From an uncultured Bacteroidales bacterium (lineage in GTDB: Bacteria; Bacteroidota; Bacteroidia; Bacteroidales; Paludibacteraceae): 64,000 nucleotides of DNA. Made by a program: the position numbers and the translations under genes. Position 1 is the stretch's first letter, and every line of letters begins with the position of its first letter. Location of the stretch: assembly GCA_902784585.1 (NCBI GenBank), contig CACZVM010000003.1, positions 124,001 through 188,000 of the forward strand, read 5' to 3'. The notes beneath the pieces are model-generated. The model saw only the letters and a list, made by a program, of their open reading frames with translations. It was not told the origin of the DNA and ran no database searches. This document shows, one piece after another, positions 1 through 8,683 of this stretch.

Positions 1-28
1 AGCATTCAGATTTGTTTAATAAACCTGT

Positions 29-934
29 TTAATCCCTATAGCAGCGGCAGGGATAGGTGCGGCGGGCGTACGGATTGTATGGAGAAAGCGTGTAGGACAG
101 TTTGATACCGACGTCAAACAGGTTGTAGCGAGATACCAAGGCTTTTCCTTGTCGCTCTGCACACAAGACGGGACTGAGGATGCGGGATAGCGGAAGCCCG
201 TCACGCGTGTCGGTAAGCATGATAAGAGATGATTGCAGCGCAGCGGGGTTGTTGTTGGTGGGAGTGAAACAATAGTCTGCATATATACCGACAGTTAGGC
301 CATATTTGTTCTTGCCGTAGGTATAGAAAGGAATATCGTAACTGATTTCAGCTGCCAGCCACCATTGGACTGTTGGTGGTGAGGTCTTGCCGCTGTTCTC
401 CACGGCAAACGAACGCGAGGCAGCGAGCGGATAGGATTCGTAAACGCGATTCTCGTAATCCGGGTAATAGACCGAAAGGGCTGCATTCTTCACTTTTTCC
501 TCCCATGAACAGGAAAGCGGGAAAACAATCTTAGGGCCAACGAAAAGGCCGACTTTCTTCCATTTTAACGCCATTTGTACAGGAAAACCGACAGACCAGG
601 TGGTCTGCATTTCGGATAATGAACCGATCGTATAGTCGATCTGCATTTGCTCATTATCGACATCTATTGTGGTATAGGAATCGGTATAGTCAGTTTTGCC
701 CCACCCTGTGCGATGCATGTCAGCGGTTACACCGATTCGGAAACCGATCACATGTTGGGAATAATAGCCGTACGCAGCATGCAGACCTACGGTGGCACCG
801 GGCTTCAAGGATAGATAGGTATGCTGACTATTCAGTCCTGCCAGACCTCCATGAAGTCCAAGTTCAAGTGTATGCTGTGCCTGCAGGCAGAGAGCCGCAC
901 TCAATAATCCTATGAGCAATACACGGTGTTTCAC
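29..934 (-). CDS. Outer-membrane beta-barrel protein coupled to a T9SS cargo
   Basis: A 301-residue protein with a signal peptide (basic start, Leu-rich core, cleavage after LQAQ) followed by alternating hydrophobic and polar strands with aromatic girdles, as expected of a small outer-membrane barrel. It starts with GTG. That GTG overlaps the TGA stop of the upstream cargo gene as GTGA, so the two are very probably translationally coupled. The same arrangement, cargo then barrel with overlapping stop and start, occurs again around 20300, and the two barrels show loosely similar spacing (GLH-Y near the start, an Asp-rich loop, a central xPxxV strand). No named family is recognised. PorP/SprF-like partners of T9SS cargo are the nearest functional analogy, by inference. 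An unrelated porin-like barrel is possible. Confidence 0.75.
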   Translation of the reverse strand: MKHRVLLIGLLSAALCLQAQHTLELGLHGGLAGLNSQHTYLSLKPGATVGLHAAYGYYSQHVIGFRIGVTADMHRTGWGKTDYTDSYTTIDVDNEQMQIDYTIGSLSEMQTTWSVGFPVQMALKWKKVGLFVGPKIVFPLSCSWEEKVKNAALSVYYPDYENRVYESYPLAASRSFAVENSGKTSPPTVQWWLAAEISYDIPFYTYGKNKYGLTVGIYADYCFTPTNNNPAALQSSLIMLTDTRDGLPLSRILSPVLCAERQGKALVSRYNLFDVGIKLSYTLSPYNPYARRTYPCRCYRD

Positions 935-1893
935 GGAATAAGTTTCTTCTCGATGCGTTGTTCTCCGTTTTGTTCTATCTGAATGATATACAATCCTCGC
1001 GGCAAGGATGGAACGGTGTTTTCTCCTTCTGCTTGATAGATGAGGTGCCCGTTATGACGATAGATGCGTATGCGGCTTGGCGCTTGAGTTAGAGCCGGTT
1101 GGATAGTAAGAATCTCAGACCATACATAACTGCCATCATCCATGCGCAAACGCAACTGGAAGTCACCTAGCAGTTCGTTCTGCTCGGAATAATCATCTTC
1201 GGTGGCACCGATAATGGCCGTGCCATCCTTGTACCACTGATAGCCGATCACTGTTCGTTGCGGGAAGAGCGTCCGAACGCGTGTGTTGTTGCATAGCAGC
1301 ACCCAGTTGTACTTGTTAACAATGATGTCATATAGCCGTTCGCAATGCACGGTATCCAGACGCAAAGTATATTCCACAAAGAGACAATTGGGCCATCGCG
1401 GGTGCGGAACAGACTGTTGGTTGGTGCCTATGTCGCTGAACGGCACTTCAAACCCATCCCCAATCCACACAAAAGGCATCAAGGTGTCGCAGACGGTGGT
1501 ATCCAACGTAAACGTCTGTATATCAGGGCAGCAGACTTGTGTTAAGAGAGTCCAAGTGGTTTGCAAGGTATCGCAGCCATGGTTGTCTTTTTCTACCGTT
1601 TTTTGTTCTCCGGGTTCGTTGAATAGAAGTCCATGCCATGTGAAAGGCATGAGGGTGTCGCAGACCGTTGTATCGCGGGTGGCGTAATGTAGGTCAGGGC
1701 AAGGCGGCGGTGCACAAGCCTGTACATTCAAACGGAAGGGTGCGCTCTGAGCACGACAGTTGACACTCTCGATATTACCTGCACCGGAAACGGCCACTTT
1801 GTACCAACCGGAATCGGCCTTATGGACAGCATCGATGGTCGGATTTGGTCCGATGAAACCGGGAAGTTCCGTCCATACAAGACTATCTTCCGA
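931..1893 (-). CDS. C-terminal part of frameshifted T9SS cargo protein
   Basis: This frame continues the protein encoded upstream on the same strand after a frameshift near 1890. It holds the end of an Ig-like domain (SEDSLVW through WYKVAVSG), two copies of a CDTLMPF repeat with GCDT-type motifs, a further Ig-like segment around YQWYKDG, and a C-terminal module with IRIYRHNG, LPRGLYIIQI and RIEKKL. That last pattern is a type A T9SS sorting domain, so the intact product should be secreted and attached to the surface. An ATG at 2016 opens the frame earlier, but residues before SEDS are out-of-frame translation of the upstream coding sequence. Read with the upstream part it makes about 1,350 residues. 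Confidence 0.75.
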   Translation of the reverse strand, partial: SEDSLVWTELPGFIGPNPTIDAVHKADSGWYKVAVSGAGNIESVNCRAQSAPFRLNVQACAPPPCPDLHYATRDTTVCDTLMPFTWHGLLFNEPGEQKTVEKDNHGCDTLQTTWTLLTQVCCPDIQTFTLDTTVCDTLMPFVWIGDGFEVPFSDIGTNQQSVPHPRWPNCLFVEYTLRLDTVHCERLYDIIVNKYNWVLLCNNTRVRTLFPQRTVIGYQWYKDGTAIIGATEDDYSEQNELLGDFQLRLRMDDGSYVWSEILTIQPALTQAPSRIRIYRHNGHLIYQAEGENTVPSLPRGLYIIQIEQNGEQRIEKKLIP

Positions 1894-4800
1894 GCGGTTC
1901 GGCCAGTGTGCCGTCGTTGGTAAAGTCCACCGCGAACTCATATACGGAATCCAGACATGCCGTATTCTCTGAAACAATTGCGGGAGAAGGCATACAAAGC
2001 CTAATCTCAATATCATCTAACGCAAAGTCGTTGCCGACATAGCCTGTCGTATTATTAGAGATAGTCAATGTAATCGCCTCGACCCCTTCCGGTACAGTAA
2101 AGTTCATGCCCGCCAATCGCCATTGGGACGAGAACTGCCAGGCCTGATAATTATTAATATACGCGGAGTCAAAGGGGATTTCGCCTGTGTCGTAGGTGGC
2201 TAATACCTCTGTGGTTGCCGAATTGCGGAGGACGAACTTGAGTCGGGGATAGGTATAATATCCCGGACGGCCGACATATTGTCCCCACGTCATGACATTT
2301 GCCACATAGGCAGAGAACGTCAGTTTAGAACCGGCGCAAAGACCGTCAATCGTTTTGGCATAGAATACCGCGTTGTCTCCTAGTCCGTCTATCTCCAGAA
2401 GGTAGCCGCGTGTAATATCATTTGGAAAGGTATGGTCGTCTTGTAGATGCCATTGAGAGCCACGATTTTGAGGCAAGTTGTTCACAGATGTATCTCCGTT
2501 ACAATAGCCCTGTTTGGTAAGCAAATAACTGCCAGAACGCATAATTCTGAAATAATCATCCAGAAGTTGATTATATGTCATGCCGTTGACAGGATCTTGT
2601 CCTACTCGCGGCTCATTCGGATCATTGCCGCCGAAGTCCTCGCGAAAAAGAAGAACACCGTCCATACATAACTCCGGTTCGGGGCTCGGACAATCCTTCA
2701 CGCTTAGACGGAAGGGCTCACTAAGCGCGCGGCAGTTAACGCTCTCGATGTTTCCTGCACCGGAAACGGCTACTTTGTACCAACCGGAATCGGCCTTATG
2801 GACAGCATCGATGGTCGGATTTGGTCCGATGAAACCGGGAAGTTCCGTCCATACAAGACTATCTTCCGAGGTGAAGTTGGCAGTAAGAGAAGCGGCAGAC
2901 TCAAGACATACTTCCGATTCACCGGAAACAGTCACAGACGGCAGACAGAGGTGTATCTCAATATCATCTAACGCAAAGTCGTTGCCGGTATTGTCTCTTT
3001 CGACATCATTATAAATGAACATCTGAATTGCTTCGATTCCTTCGGGAACAGTAAAGTTCATTCCTATTAATTGCCATTCGGCGGATTCATGAAGGAGGAT
3101 GTTCCAACTCTTGGTGATATCCGGTTGAATGTCACCTGTTGACTGTTCAGCCAGAACGGCACCTGTGACGGGATTCTTGAGCACGAACTTCAGGCGTGGA
3201 TAGATATAACTCCGATTTGTTCGGTACATTTTCTGCACCCATTCAAAGAATGCGACATTGACTACATGTGCGGAGAAGGTTAGTTTGGATCCCGGGCAAA
3301 GGCCACTTATGGTTGTTGAATAGAATGGAGATTGTCCTCCTGCGCCGTCTATCTCTACAAAATAACCTCGGCTGTAATCACCCATGTAGGTATGATCGTC
3401 CTGTAAAATCCATTGGGAGTCCCATGTGCGGATATAACCGTAGTTCCTCATGGCTGCTGCCGTGTCGCCGTTGCAGTAACCAGATTTGGTGACCAAATAA
3501 CATCCGCTCCCCATCCTTCCGAAACTATCATTGTTAAGCTGCCTATAACTCATGCCCTGCACAGGCACTTGCCCCACCCTCGGGTCACTCGGACTATTTC
3601 CCCCGAAATCATCTTTGTAAAGCAGCGTGCCATCCGTACAAAGGTCGGGTTCGCATTTCTTGAATGTAACAAAGAACTCTTCGCTCTCTATGCGTTCATC
3701 CGGATTGTTGATCTTGCCGGCCTCTGCGACATACAACTTATACCAGCCGACATGTTGTGTCTGGAAAGATGCGATCTGCAATTCGCGCACCGTGCCACCG
3801 CTGACATTCCGCCATTCAGTAGGATACTCCAATGACCTATAAAGCCACTGATACACCAAAGGCCCTTGCAAGGTGTTCTCGTTAGTTATCTCTATTTGAA
3901 ATGCGCAAGGATCATTCGGGCACACACTATCCGGAGAGAGTATTCTGACTGACGGCTCACATTCGCTTACCCGCAGTCGGAAGGGTTCACTCATCGCTCG
4001 GCAGTTGACACTCTCGATATTTCCATTGCCGGAGACGGCTACTTTATACCAACCCGAGTCGGATTTTTGAACGGCATCGATGAGCAGATTTTCTCCGATG
4101 GAACCGGAAAGTTCCGTCCATGTGAGGCTATCCGTAGAGAACCACCATTTATAGGCTAATGGTTCAGCAAACGTACCATCGTTGGTAAAGTTGGCGGTGA
4201 GGGTTATTGGTTTGTTTGCGCACACTTCCGTCTCGCCTTCTATCGTCACCGGCGGTGCACAGAGGTGGATCTCGATATCATCCAGCGCAAAGTCATTACC
4301 ACTGCCGTTTCGCTCTACATCATTGTAGATAAACATCTGAATCGACTCGATACCATCCGGCACAATAAAGTTCATACCGATCAACTGCCATTCGGCAGAA
4401 AGGCTGTTATCCCGCGCATATTTCCAAGTCTCCGGCGTACCGTACCGCCAATCGGGCTGGATGTCACCCGTGGATTTCTCGGCTAATACGGCGCCAGTCG
4501 CGGGGTCTTTGAGCACGAATTTCATTCGGGGATAAACGTAACGGGTACCGAAATAATCCAACTGTCCGGCATAATGTACATTCACCACATAGGCGCTGAA
4601 GGTCAGTTTGTTTCCTGCGCACAGTCCGTCTATAGTCGTGCTGTAGAACGGCTCAACGCCGCCTATTCCGTCCACCTCTAAGAGATAGCCTCGGGTCTTA
4701 TCGTCGGGATAAGTATGGTCATCCTGCCGATGCCATTGGATGCCGTTTGCCCAACCTTCCTTACGGACGGTATAATTACCGCTACCCAAGCTGTTGCCAG

Positions 4801-4987
4801 AGTTATGGTACTGTGAACTCATACCCGGCACACTCGCCATGCTTACCGCCGGATCATCTGGGTCATTGCCGCCGAAGTCTTCACGGAAGAGGAGCGTGCC
4901 GTCCATGCAAAGGACAGGAGATTGAGCCTGCACAACGGAGGCAAACAGGCCAAGCAAAAAGAATAATATGATGTTTCTTTTGGGCAT
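1883..4987 (-). CDS. N-terminal part of large T9SS cargo protein with repeated domains
   Basis: The start is placed at MPKRNIILFF (ATG at 4987), which gives a clean signal peptide ending VVQAQ; an upstream ATG at 5056 lies before the promoter. Three copies of a domain of about 220 residues follow. Each begins DG-LLFREDFGGN-like, contains DDHT, RGYLLE and a LC-G-KLTFSAYV strand, and ends GNDFALDDIEI. They alternate with Ig-like domains containing DSGWYKVAVSG and NIESVNCRA. This is the architecture of a secreted adhesin or surface protein. The frame stops at 1883 inside the fourth Ig-like domain, exactly where near-identical repeat sequence ends, and the rest of the protein continues in another frame. 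The function is unknown; assembly collapse of repeats could explain the break. Confidence 0.8.
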   Translation of the reverse strand: MPKRNIILFFLLGLFASVVQAQSPVLCMDGTLLFREDFGGNDPDDPAVSMASVPGMSSQYHNSGNSLGSGNYTVRKEGWANGIQWHRQDDHTYPDDKTRGYLLEVDGIGGVEPFYSTTIDGLCAGNKLTFSAYVVNVHYAGQLDYFGTRYVYPRMKFVLKDPATGAVLAEKSTGDIQPDWRYGTPETWKYARDNSLSAEWQLIGMNFIVPDGIESIQMFIYNDVERNGSGNDFALDDIEIHLCAPPVTIEGETEVCANKPITLTANFTNDGTFAEPLAYKWWFSTDSLTWTELSGSIGENLLIDAVQKSDSGWYKVAVSGNGNIESVNCRAMSEPFRLRVSECEPSVRILSPDSVCPNDPCAFQIEITNENTLQGPLVYQWLYRSLEYPTEWRNVSGGTVRELQIASFQTQHVGWYKLYVAEAGKINNPDERIESEEFFVTFKKCEPDLCTDGTLLYKDDFGGNSPSDPRVGQVPVQGMSYRQLNNDSFGRMGSGCYLVTKSGYCNGDTAAAMRNYGYIRTWDSQWILQDDHTYMGDYSRGYFVEIDGAGGQSPFYSTTISGLCPGSKLTFSAHVVNVAFFEWVQKMYRTNRSYIYPRLKFVLKNPVTGAVLAEQSTGDIQPDITKSWNILLHESAEWQLIGMNFTVPEGIEAIQMFIYNDVERDNTGNDFALDDIEIHLCLPSVTVSGESEVCLESAASLTANFTSEDSLVWTELPGFIGPNPTIDAVHKADSGWYKVAVSGAGNIESVNCRALSEPFRLSVKDCPSPEPELCMDGVLLFREDFGGNDPNEPRVGQDPVNGMTYNQLLDDYFRIMRSGSYLLTKQGYCNGDTSVNNLPQNRGSQWHLQDDHTFPNDITRGYLLEIDGLGDNAVFYAKTIDGLCAGSKLTFSAYVANVMTWGQYVGRPGYYTYPRLKFVLRNSATTEVLATYDTGEIPFDSAYINNYQAWQFSSQWRLAGMNFTVPEGVEAITLTISNNTTGYVGNDFALDDIEIRLCMPSPAIVSENTACLDSVYEFAVDFTNDGTLAEPLGR

Positions 4988-5011
4988 TAAGGTAAGTTTG
5001 TAAAAACGGCT

Positions 5012-5044
5012 GCAAAGATACAACAAAAAAATGACATACGCAAG
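5012..5044 (-). promoter_or_regulatory. Bacteroidota promoter of the T9SS cargo gene
   Basis: TATCTTTGC at 5012-5020 is a perfect -7 box, and CTTG at 5041-5044 stands 20 bp upstream as the -33 box. It is followed by CGTATGTCA, a sequence seen after several other -33 boxes in this window. Transcription would start near 5005, just before the ATG at 4987. Confidence 0.8.
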
Positions 5045-5085
5045 CGTGCATGCCATTTTTATTTAGAATTAGAATTTTTTTAAAT

Positions 5086-5478
5086 TTACGCGAACGCAGC
5101 AGCATCGGAATAAACGGCAGAAAGAGGCGTGATCTCGGACTGCATTTCACGCCGCTTCTTGGGATGAACGGGCGATAGGTAGAGTTGGTACACACGGTGC
5201 TCCGCGTAGAACATGTTATTTTGTTTTGTTTGCGGCCGGCATATAACCCAAAAGCCGCATTTCTCCGCATCTTTTCGCGTATTGAGACGTCCGGTCATCA
5301 CAGGGATATCCGAACAATAAAAGATGAGCTCTATACACATGTTCGAAGCACGTTTGCGGCGATGTACAATCTCGGCGTCCATCGTATCGTGAAGACGAAG
5401 GTAGAAGGCATATAGCACCGGGTGAATCTTACAATTAGGGGCTATAGTACGGAATATTTTGGATATTTTAATAGACAT
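5086..5478 (-). CDS. Hypothetical protein
   Basis: A 130-residue basic protein (MSIKISKIF...), with no signal peptide, no membrane segment and no recognised domain. It contains several Cys and His residues (AEKCGFWVICRP in the middle). It starts directly next to a dispersed repeat element, so its upstream region is the palindromic AT-rich part of that repeat, and I see no good -33/-7 pair for it. It ends about 40 bp before the promoter of the next gene. A competing frame on the same strand (4881-5270) is less convincing. This may be a real small gene or a chance open frame; confidence is limited. Confidence 0.4.
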   Translation of the reverse strand: MSIKISKIFRTIAPNCKIHPVLYAFYLRLHDTMDAEIVHRRKRASNMCIELIFYCSDIPVMTGRLNTRKDAEKCGFWVICRPQTKQNNMFYAEHRVYQLYLSPVHPKKRREMQSEITPLSAVYSDAAAFA

Positions 5479-5481
5479 TTT

Positions 5482-5560
5482 CTAAAATCACGCCATATAT
5501 ACTAATAGTATATATAAGTATGGGTATGATACGTTCCAGTCTCGTTCCGCTCAGGTGACG
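5482..5560 (+). repeat. Dispersed palindromic repeat, copy 1
   Basis: A stretch beginning TTTCTAAAATCACGCC, then a TATATACTA/TAGTATATA inverted repeat, then AGTATGGGTATGATACG and TTCCAGTCTCGTTC. The same order of words occurs at 39583-39650. In copy 1 the inverted-repeat arms are one base pair longer, consistent with selection for a hairpin. Confidence 0.8.
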
Positions 5561-5622
5561 CTCAGGTGTCGATCAGGTGAAGGTATGGGCGGTATGGGCG
5601 GTATGGGCTGTGTGGGCGGAGG
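5561..5622 (+). repeat. Degenerate tandem repeats after dispersed repeat
   Basis: Short direct repeats follow the palindromic element: three CTCAGGTG or ATCAGGTG words, then GGTATGGGC repeated three times and ending GTGTGGGCGG. They fill the gap up to the stop of the TonB receptor. No coding potential is convincing here. Confidence 0.6.
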
Positions 5623-5625
5623 ATA

Positions 5626-7923
5626 TCATATCTTCAGCGAGAGGCCGAGGAAATAGGTGCGGGGCTGAGAGGGACCGTAGATATAGTTGGCATCGCGGTT
5701 GGGACCACGATCCGGATCACGCTGGAAAGAGTCGAGCACGTTCTTCACACCGCCACTGAGCTCCAGCGCATAGTGCTTGTAGAGATGAAACTCATAAGCC
5801 AGACGCAGGCCCAGTTCGCAGAAGACCGGCGTACGGGTCTCCTCGTCCTGCGCCACAAAACCCGCCATATGCGGCGCCAGCATCGATCCGGTGAGCTTGC
5901 TGTTGACCGACAGCGTGAGTCCGTGCACGGGATGGATATCCAGGAGGAAATAGCCGTAGTGGTCCGGCGTACGCAGCATACGCGTCTGCGCCGCCACGTC
6001 CGGACTCCACTGCTGAGCCGTTATGTAACGGCTCTGCTGGTAGGTATAGCCGGCAGAGAGTTGAAAGTTGAAAGTTGAAAGTTGAAAGGATACTTTGCCT
6101 TCGAGGTTCATACCCCCTACCCACGCGCCGGCGCTGTTGGTGCGGGTGAGCAGCAGGTTGCCCTGTGCGTCGTGGCCGTCCTCGCGCAGGAAGAAGACAT
6201 CCTTCAGATAGGTATAGAAGCCCTCGCCGGTGAGGTTGATCTCCCACCGGTCGAAACGGCGATACCAGTCGGCGCTGAGCGTACCGCTATGCGAGTACTC
6301 GGGCCGCAGGTCGGGATCGAGCCGTATGAGCGACACCTGGCCACCCACAGCCGCCACATGCAGGTCTTCGTCGTAGGCCTGCGGTGCACGGTAGCCGCTG
6401 CTATAACCGGCACGGAGCACCAGTCCGTCTATCGGGGTGAAGCGTACCGTAGCACGCGGGGTGCAGACAGGTCGGCGGAGCAGGTTGTGCTTCTCCAGCC
6501 GCGCTCCGACGAGCACGCTCCACTGCTCGTTCTTCCATTCGTTCTGCGCATAGACACCCGCCACATGCACATCCTGACGGAGGTCGCGGTGGTAGCCGGT
6601 CATCTGGTCTCGGAGACCATTGTAGGTGTACTCCGCACCCACGCTGAGGTCGCCGTTCATCCGTCCGCAGGGGTACGAGAAACGATATTGGAGTCCGGTG
6701 GTGGACGTGATGTCACGACTGCGGCCGTAGGCATTGGGGTCCTGTCCGGCACCGAAATAGCTCTCGCGGGCTATATGCTGCACGGCCGAATAGGCCGATA
6801 CGAAATGGCGGTTGTCGGCCGAGAACCAATCGAACGCCAGCGAACCGGCATCGATATTATGCCTGAGCTGCTCGGCTATCATGGCCTCGTGGGGCGGCAG
6901 CTGGAGGCTGTCACCGCCGCGACGGAAATCGGTAGTATGGTGGTATTCGGCCGTGAGCTTGCTATAGTCGCCGGTCTTGAAGAAGACCCGTGCACCGGCC
7001 GTGGTGGTACGCAGCTGTGGCACCTCGGTGAAGCCGTCGCCGTCGCGGTCGTAGGGACTGCGCGAGCGATGGGCGGCAAAGAGATAAGCACCTATCTTGC
7101 GGTTCTCGCTCATGACAGATGCGTTGAGCTGGGTGTTGATATCATACGCGCCGCGTTCGTTCACGCCGCTGGTGTTGGCTATGTTGACGAAGTTGCGCAC
7201 GGGTTCCTTGGTGATGATATTGACCACGCCGCCTATGGCGTTGGCGCCGTACATCGCACTGCCGCCGCCACGCACCACCTCAATACGGTCGATCATCGCC
7301 GCCGGCACTTGTTCGAGTCCGTAGACCGCCGCCAGCGAGGAGAACACGGGCCGCGAGTCCATCAGTATCTGGCTGTACTGGCCCTGCAGACCATTGATGC
7401 GCAGTTCGGTCTTGCCGCAGTTGGAACAGGTGTTCTCCACCCGCAAGCCCGGCTGGAAACTCAGGGCATCGCCCACGCAGCTGACAGCCGTCGTCTCGAA
7501 CAGCTCGGGCGACAGCACATTGACGATAGTAGCCGCCTCCTGGCGCTTGGTGGCATAGCGGTTGGCCGTGACCACCACGCCGTTGAGCTGCTGGGACATC
7601 TCATGGATGACGGCCTTCAGCTCCACCGTGGCATCCTCGCGGATGACCACCGGCAGCTCCACCGTCTCATAGCCCACATAGCTGACGATAACCGTCTGTC
7701 TGCCCACGGGCAGGTTCTTCAGGAAATAGTGACCCGACTCATCGGTGACTGTACCGATGTTCGTGCCCTTGATCTGAATATTGACATAAGGAAGATGCTC
7801 GCCTGTCTTCTCATCGACGACGTGACCGACCAGGTGAGCGTCAAACTGCTCCTGCGCCACCGTCACGCCGCATGAGAGCACAGCAAGAAAGAGACTGAAC
7901 AACAGATGAATCGTATATCGCAT
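5626..7923 (-). CDS. TonB-dependent receptor with carboxypeptidase-regulatory N-terminal domain
   Basis: A 765-residue outer-membrane receptor. After a signal peptide (about 1-23), residues 27-115 form a CarboxypepD_reg-like domain (VVDEKTGEHLPYVNIQI, then GHYFLKNLPVG). A plug domain at about 125-240 includes CSNCGKTELRINGL and ends GANAIGGVVNIIT, and a 22-stranded barrel runs to the terminal aromatic residue region (FLGLSLKI). The CSNCG motif in the plug marks a Bacteroidota subfamily whose substrate I cannot name. It is transcribed away from the TlpA-like gene, and the shared intergenic region suggests a linked role in thiol or metal biology (inference). Residues about 611-622 (FQLSTFNFQLS) are encoded by a tandem DNA repeat inserted in frame in the barrel. 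Confidence 0.9.
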   Translation of the reverse strand: MRYTIHLLFSLFLAVLSCGVTVAQEQFDAHLVGHVVDEKTGEHLPYVNIQIKGTNIGTVTDESGHYFLKNLPVGRQTVIVSYVGYETVELPVVIREDATVELKAVIHEMSQQLNGVVVTANRYATKRQEAATIVNVLSPELFETTAVSCVGDALSFQPGLRVENTCSNCGKTELRINGLQGQYSQILMDSRPVFSSLAAVYGLEQVPAAMIDRIEVVRGGGSAMYGANAIGGVVNIITKEPVRNFVNIANTSGVNERGAYDINTQLNASVMSENRKIGAYLFAAHRSRSPYDRDGDGFTEVPQLRTTTAGARVFFKTGDYSKLTAEYHHTTDFRRGGDSLQLPPHEAMIAEQLRHNIDAGSLAFDWFSADNRHFVSAYSAVQHIARESYFGAGQDPNAYGRSRDITSTTGLQYRFSYPCGRMNGDLSVGAEYTYNGLRDQMTGYHRDLRQDVHVAGVYAQNEWKNEQWSVLVGARLEKHNLLRRPVCTPRATVRFTPIDGLVLRAGYSSGYRAPQAYDEDLHVAAVGGQVSLIRLDPDLRPEYSHSGTLSADWYRRFDRWEINLTGEGFYTYLKDVFFLREDGHDAQGNLLLTRTNSAGAWVGGMNLEGKVSFQLSTFNFQLSAGYTYQQSRYITAQQWSPDVAAQTRMLRTPDHYGYFLLDIHPVHGLTLSVNSKLTGSMLAPHMAGFVAQDEETRTPVFCELGLRLAYEFHLYKHYALELSGGVKNVLDSFQRDPDRGPNRDANYIYGPSQPRTYFLGLSLKI
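6060..6089 (-). repeat. In-frame TTGAAAG tandem repeat inside the TonB receptor
   Basis: Four copies of a 7-bp word (GTTGAAA) lie inside the receptor gene and encode the peptide FQLSTFNFQLS between two barrel strands. The reading frame is kept. The word is of the same style as the intergenic repeats elsewhere in the window. Confidence 0.75.
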
Positions 7924-7950
7924 ACTAATACCTTTTTACAAAAAACGGCG

Positions 7951-7983
7951 GCAAAAGTACAAAAAAAAATCGATATGACCAAA
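7951..7983 (-). promoter_or_regulatory. Promoter of the TonB receptor gene
   Basis: TACTTTTGC at 7951-7959 (-7) and TTTG at 7980-7983 (-33) are separated by 20 bp. The bases after TTTG are GTCATATCGA, very like those after the -33 box of the orphan promoter at 28068. The start codon follows about 30 bp downstream. Confidence 0.8.
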
Positions 7984-7999
7984 TAAAGCCGCCATTTTA

Positions 8000-8031
8000 T
8001 TTGTGTATGTCATAAATTTGTAGTATCTTCG
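8000..8031 (+). promoter_or_regulatory. Orphan promoter in the divergent intergenic region
   Basis: TTTG at 8000-8003, then TGTATGTCA (the same extension as other -33 boxes here), then exactly 20 bp to TATCTTCG at 8024-8031, one base from consensus TAnnTTTG. It points away from the TonB receptor and lies about 150 bp upstream of the TlpA gene's own promoter, so it may drive a separate transcript. Confidence 0.5.
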
Positions 8032-8037
8032 ACCAGT

Positions 8038-8157
8038 ATTGTTCTATGCTTTCGCGTGACTCACTACCGTGGTGCTCAAGCTCGAAGTGCCATCCGAGGC
8101 ACTTCTTCACCCCCACGAGTGGGGCTGCACCCATAATAGTTTTTTTTACCATTTTTT
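8038..8157 (+). ncRNA. Candidate small RNA between divergent genes
   Basis: Downstream of the orphan promoter the transcript would fold a strong hairpin (GAAGTGCC / GGCACTTC, loop ATCCGA), then a second one (CCCCA / TGGGG), and end in a run of eight T at about 8139-8146. There is no open reading frame with a start and ribosome site on this strand. On the opposite strand a 53-codon frame (MVKKTIMGAAPLVG..., 7997-8158) exists but lacks a promoter. The call is inference from structure only; the RNA could instead be a long leader of the TlpA gene. Confidence 0.35.
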
Positions 8158-8189
8158 TTGGTACTTCAATTTTTTTGTAGTACCTTTGC
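8157..8189 (+). promoter_or_regulatory. Promoter of the TlpA-like gene
   Basis: TTTG at 8157-8160 and TACCTTTGC at 8181-8189 with 20 bp between them. The ATG at 8211 follows closely, so the leader is very short. Confidence 0.8.
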
Positions 8190-8210
8190 AGCCGAAAAAC
8201 GAATGAAGCT

Positions 8211-8681
8211 ATGAAACGAGTGGTATTAAGTCTATGTATGCTCCTCAGTGCATGGAGCTGTTTTGCTGTACTGCCGGAGGTGGTGCTGCGTGATATGAAC
8301 GGCAACGAGGTGAACGTGGCGACGCTGGCGCAGAGCGGCAAGCCGCTGGTGCTGTCGTTCTTCGCCACCTGGTGCCAGCCGTGTATGCGCGAACTGAAAG
8401 CCATCAACGAGGAATATGCCGACTGGCAGGACGAGACCGGCGTGGAGGTGGTGCTCGTCTCGATAGACCAGGGACAGGACACAGAGAAAGTGAAGCCGCT
8501 GGTGAACGGTCAGGGCTGGCACTTCCGCGTACTACTCGACCCTAACGGCACACTCAAGCGTGCGCTGAACGTACAGAACGTACCGCATACCATCGTCGTG
8601 GACAGCAAGGGCAAGACCGTCTATACCCACACCGGATATACACAGGGAGACGAGGAGGAGATAGTTCGGTACTTAAAATAA
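8211..8681 (+). CDS. TlpA/ResA-like thiol-disulfide oxidoreductase
   Basis: A 156-residue secreted thioredoxin-fold protein. A signal peptide (about 1-19) is followed by a redoxin domain with LSFFATWCQPCMRELKAI, where WCQPC is the CXXC active site, and the cis-Pro segment NVPHTIVVDSKG. Proteins of this family act in the periplasm or at the outer face as disulfide reductases or in redox maintenance of exported proteins. It is the first gene of a plus-strand cluster with DUF6029 and two Omp28-type proteins, which also carry CXXC motifs, so a common role in thiol chemistry of the envelope is likely. Family confidence is high; the specific substrate is unknown. Confidence 0.9.
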   Translation: MKRVVLSLCMLLSAWSCFAVLPEVVLRDMNGNEVNVATLAQSGKPLVLSFFATWCQPCMRELKAINEEYADWQDETGVEVVLVSIDQGQDTEKVKPLVNGQGWHFRVLLDPNGTLKRALNVQNVPHTIVVDSKGKTVYTHTGYTQGDEEEIVRYLK

Positions 8682-8683
8682 TT

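Noticed and set aside
6082-7875. 597-codon open frame antisense to the TonB receptor
   Set aside because: It lies wholly opposite a clear receptor gene with family motifs; its product has no signal, domain or promoter. The high GC coding strand makes long shadow frames.
7997-8158. 53-codon minus-strand gene (MVKKTIMGAAPLVG...)
   Set aside because: The frame is open and protein-like, but it has no promoter or clear ribosome site and overlaps the hairpins of the candidate RNA, so it is not listed as a gene.
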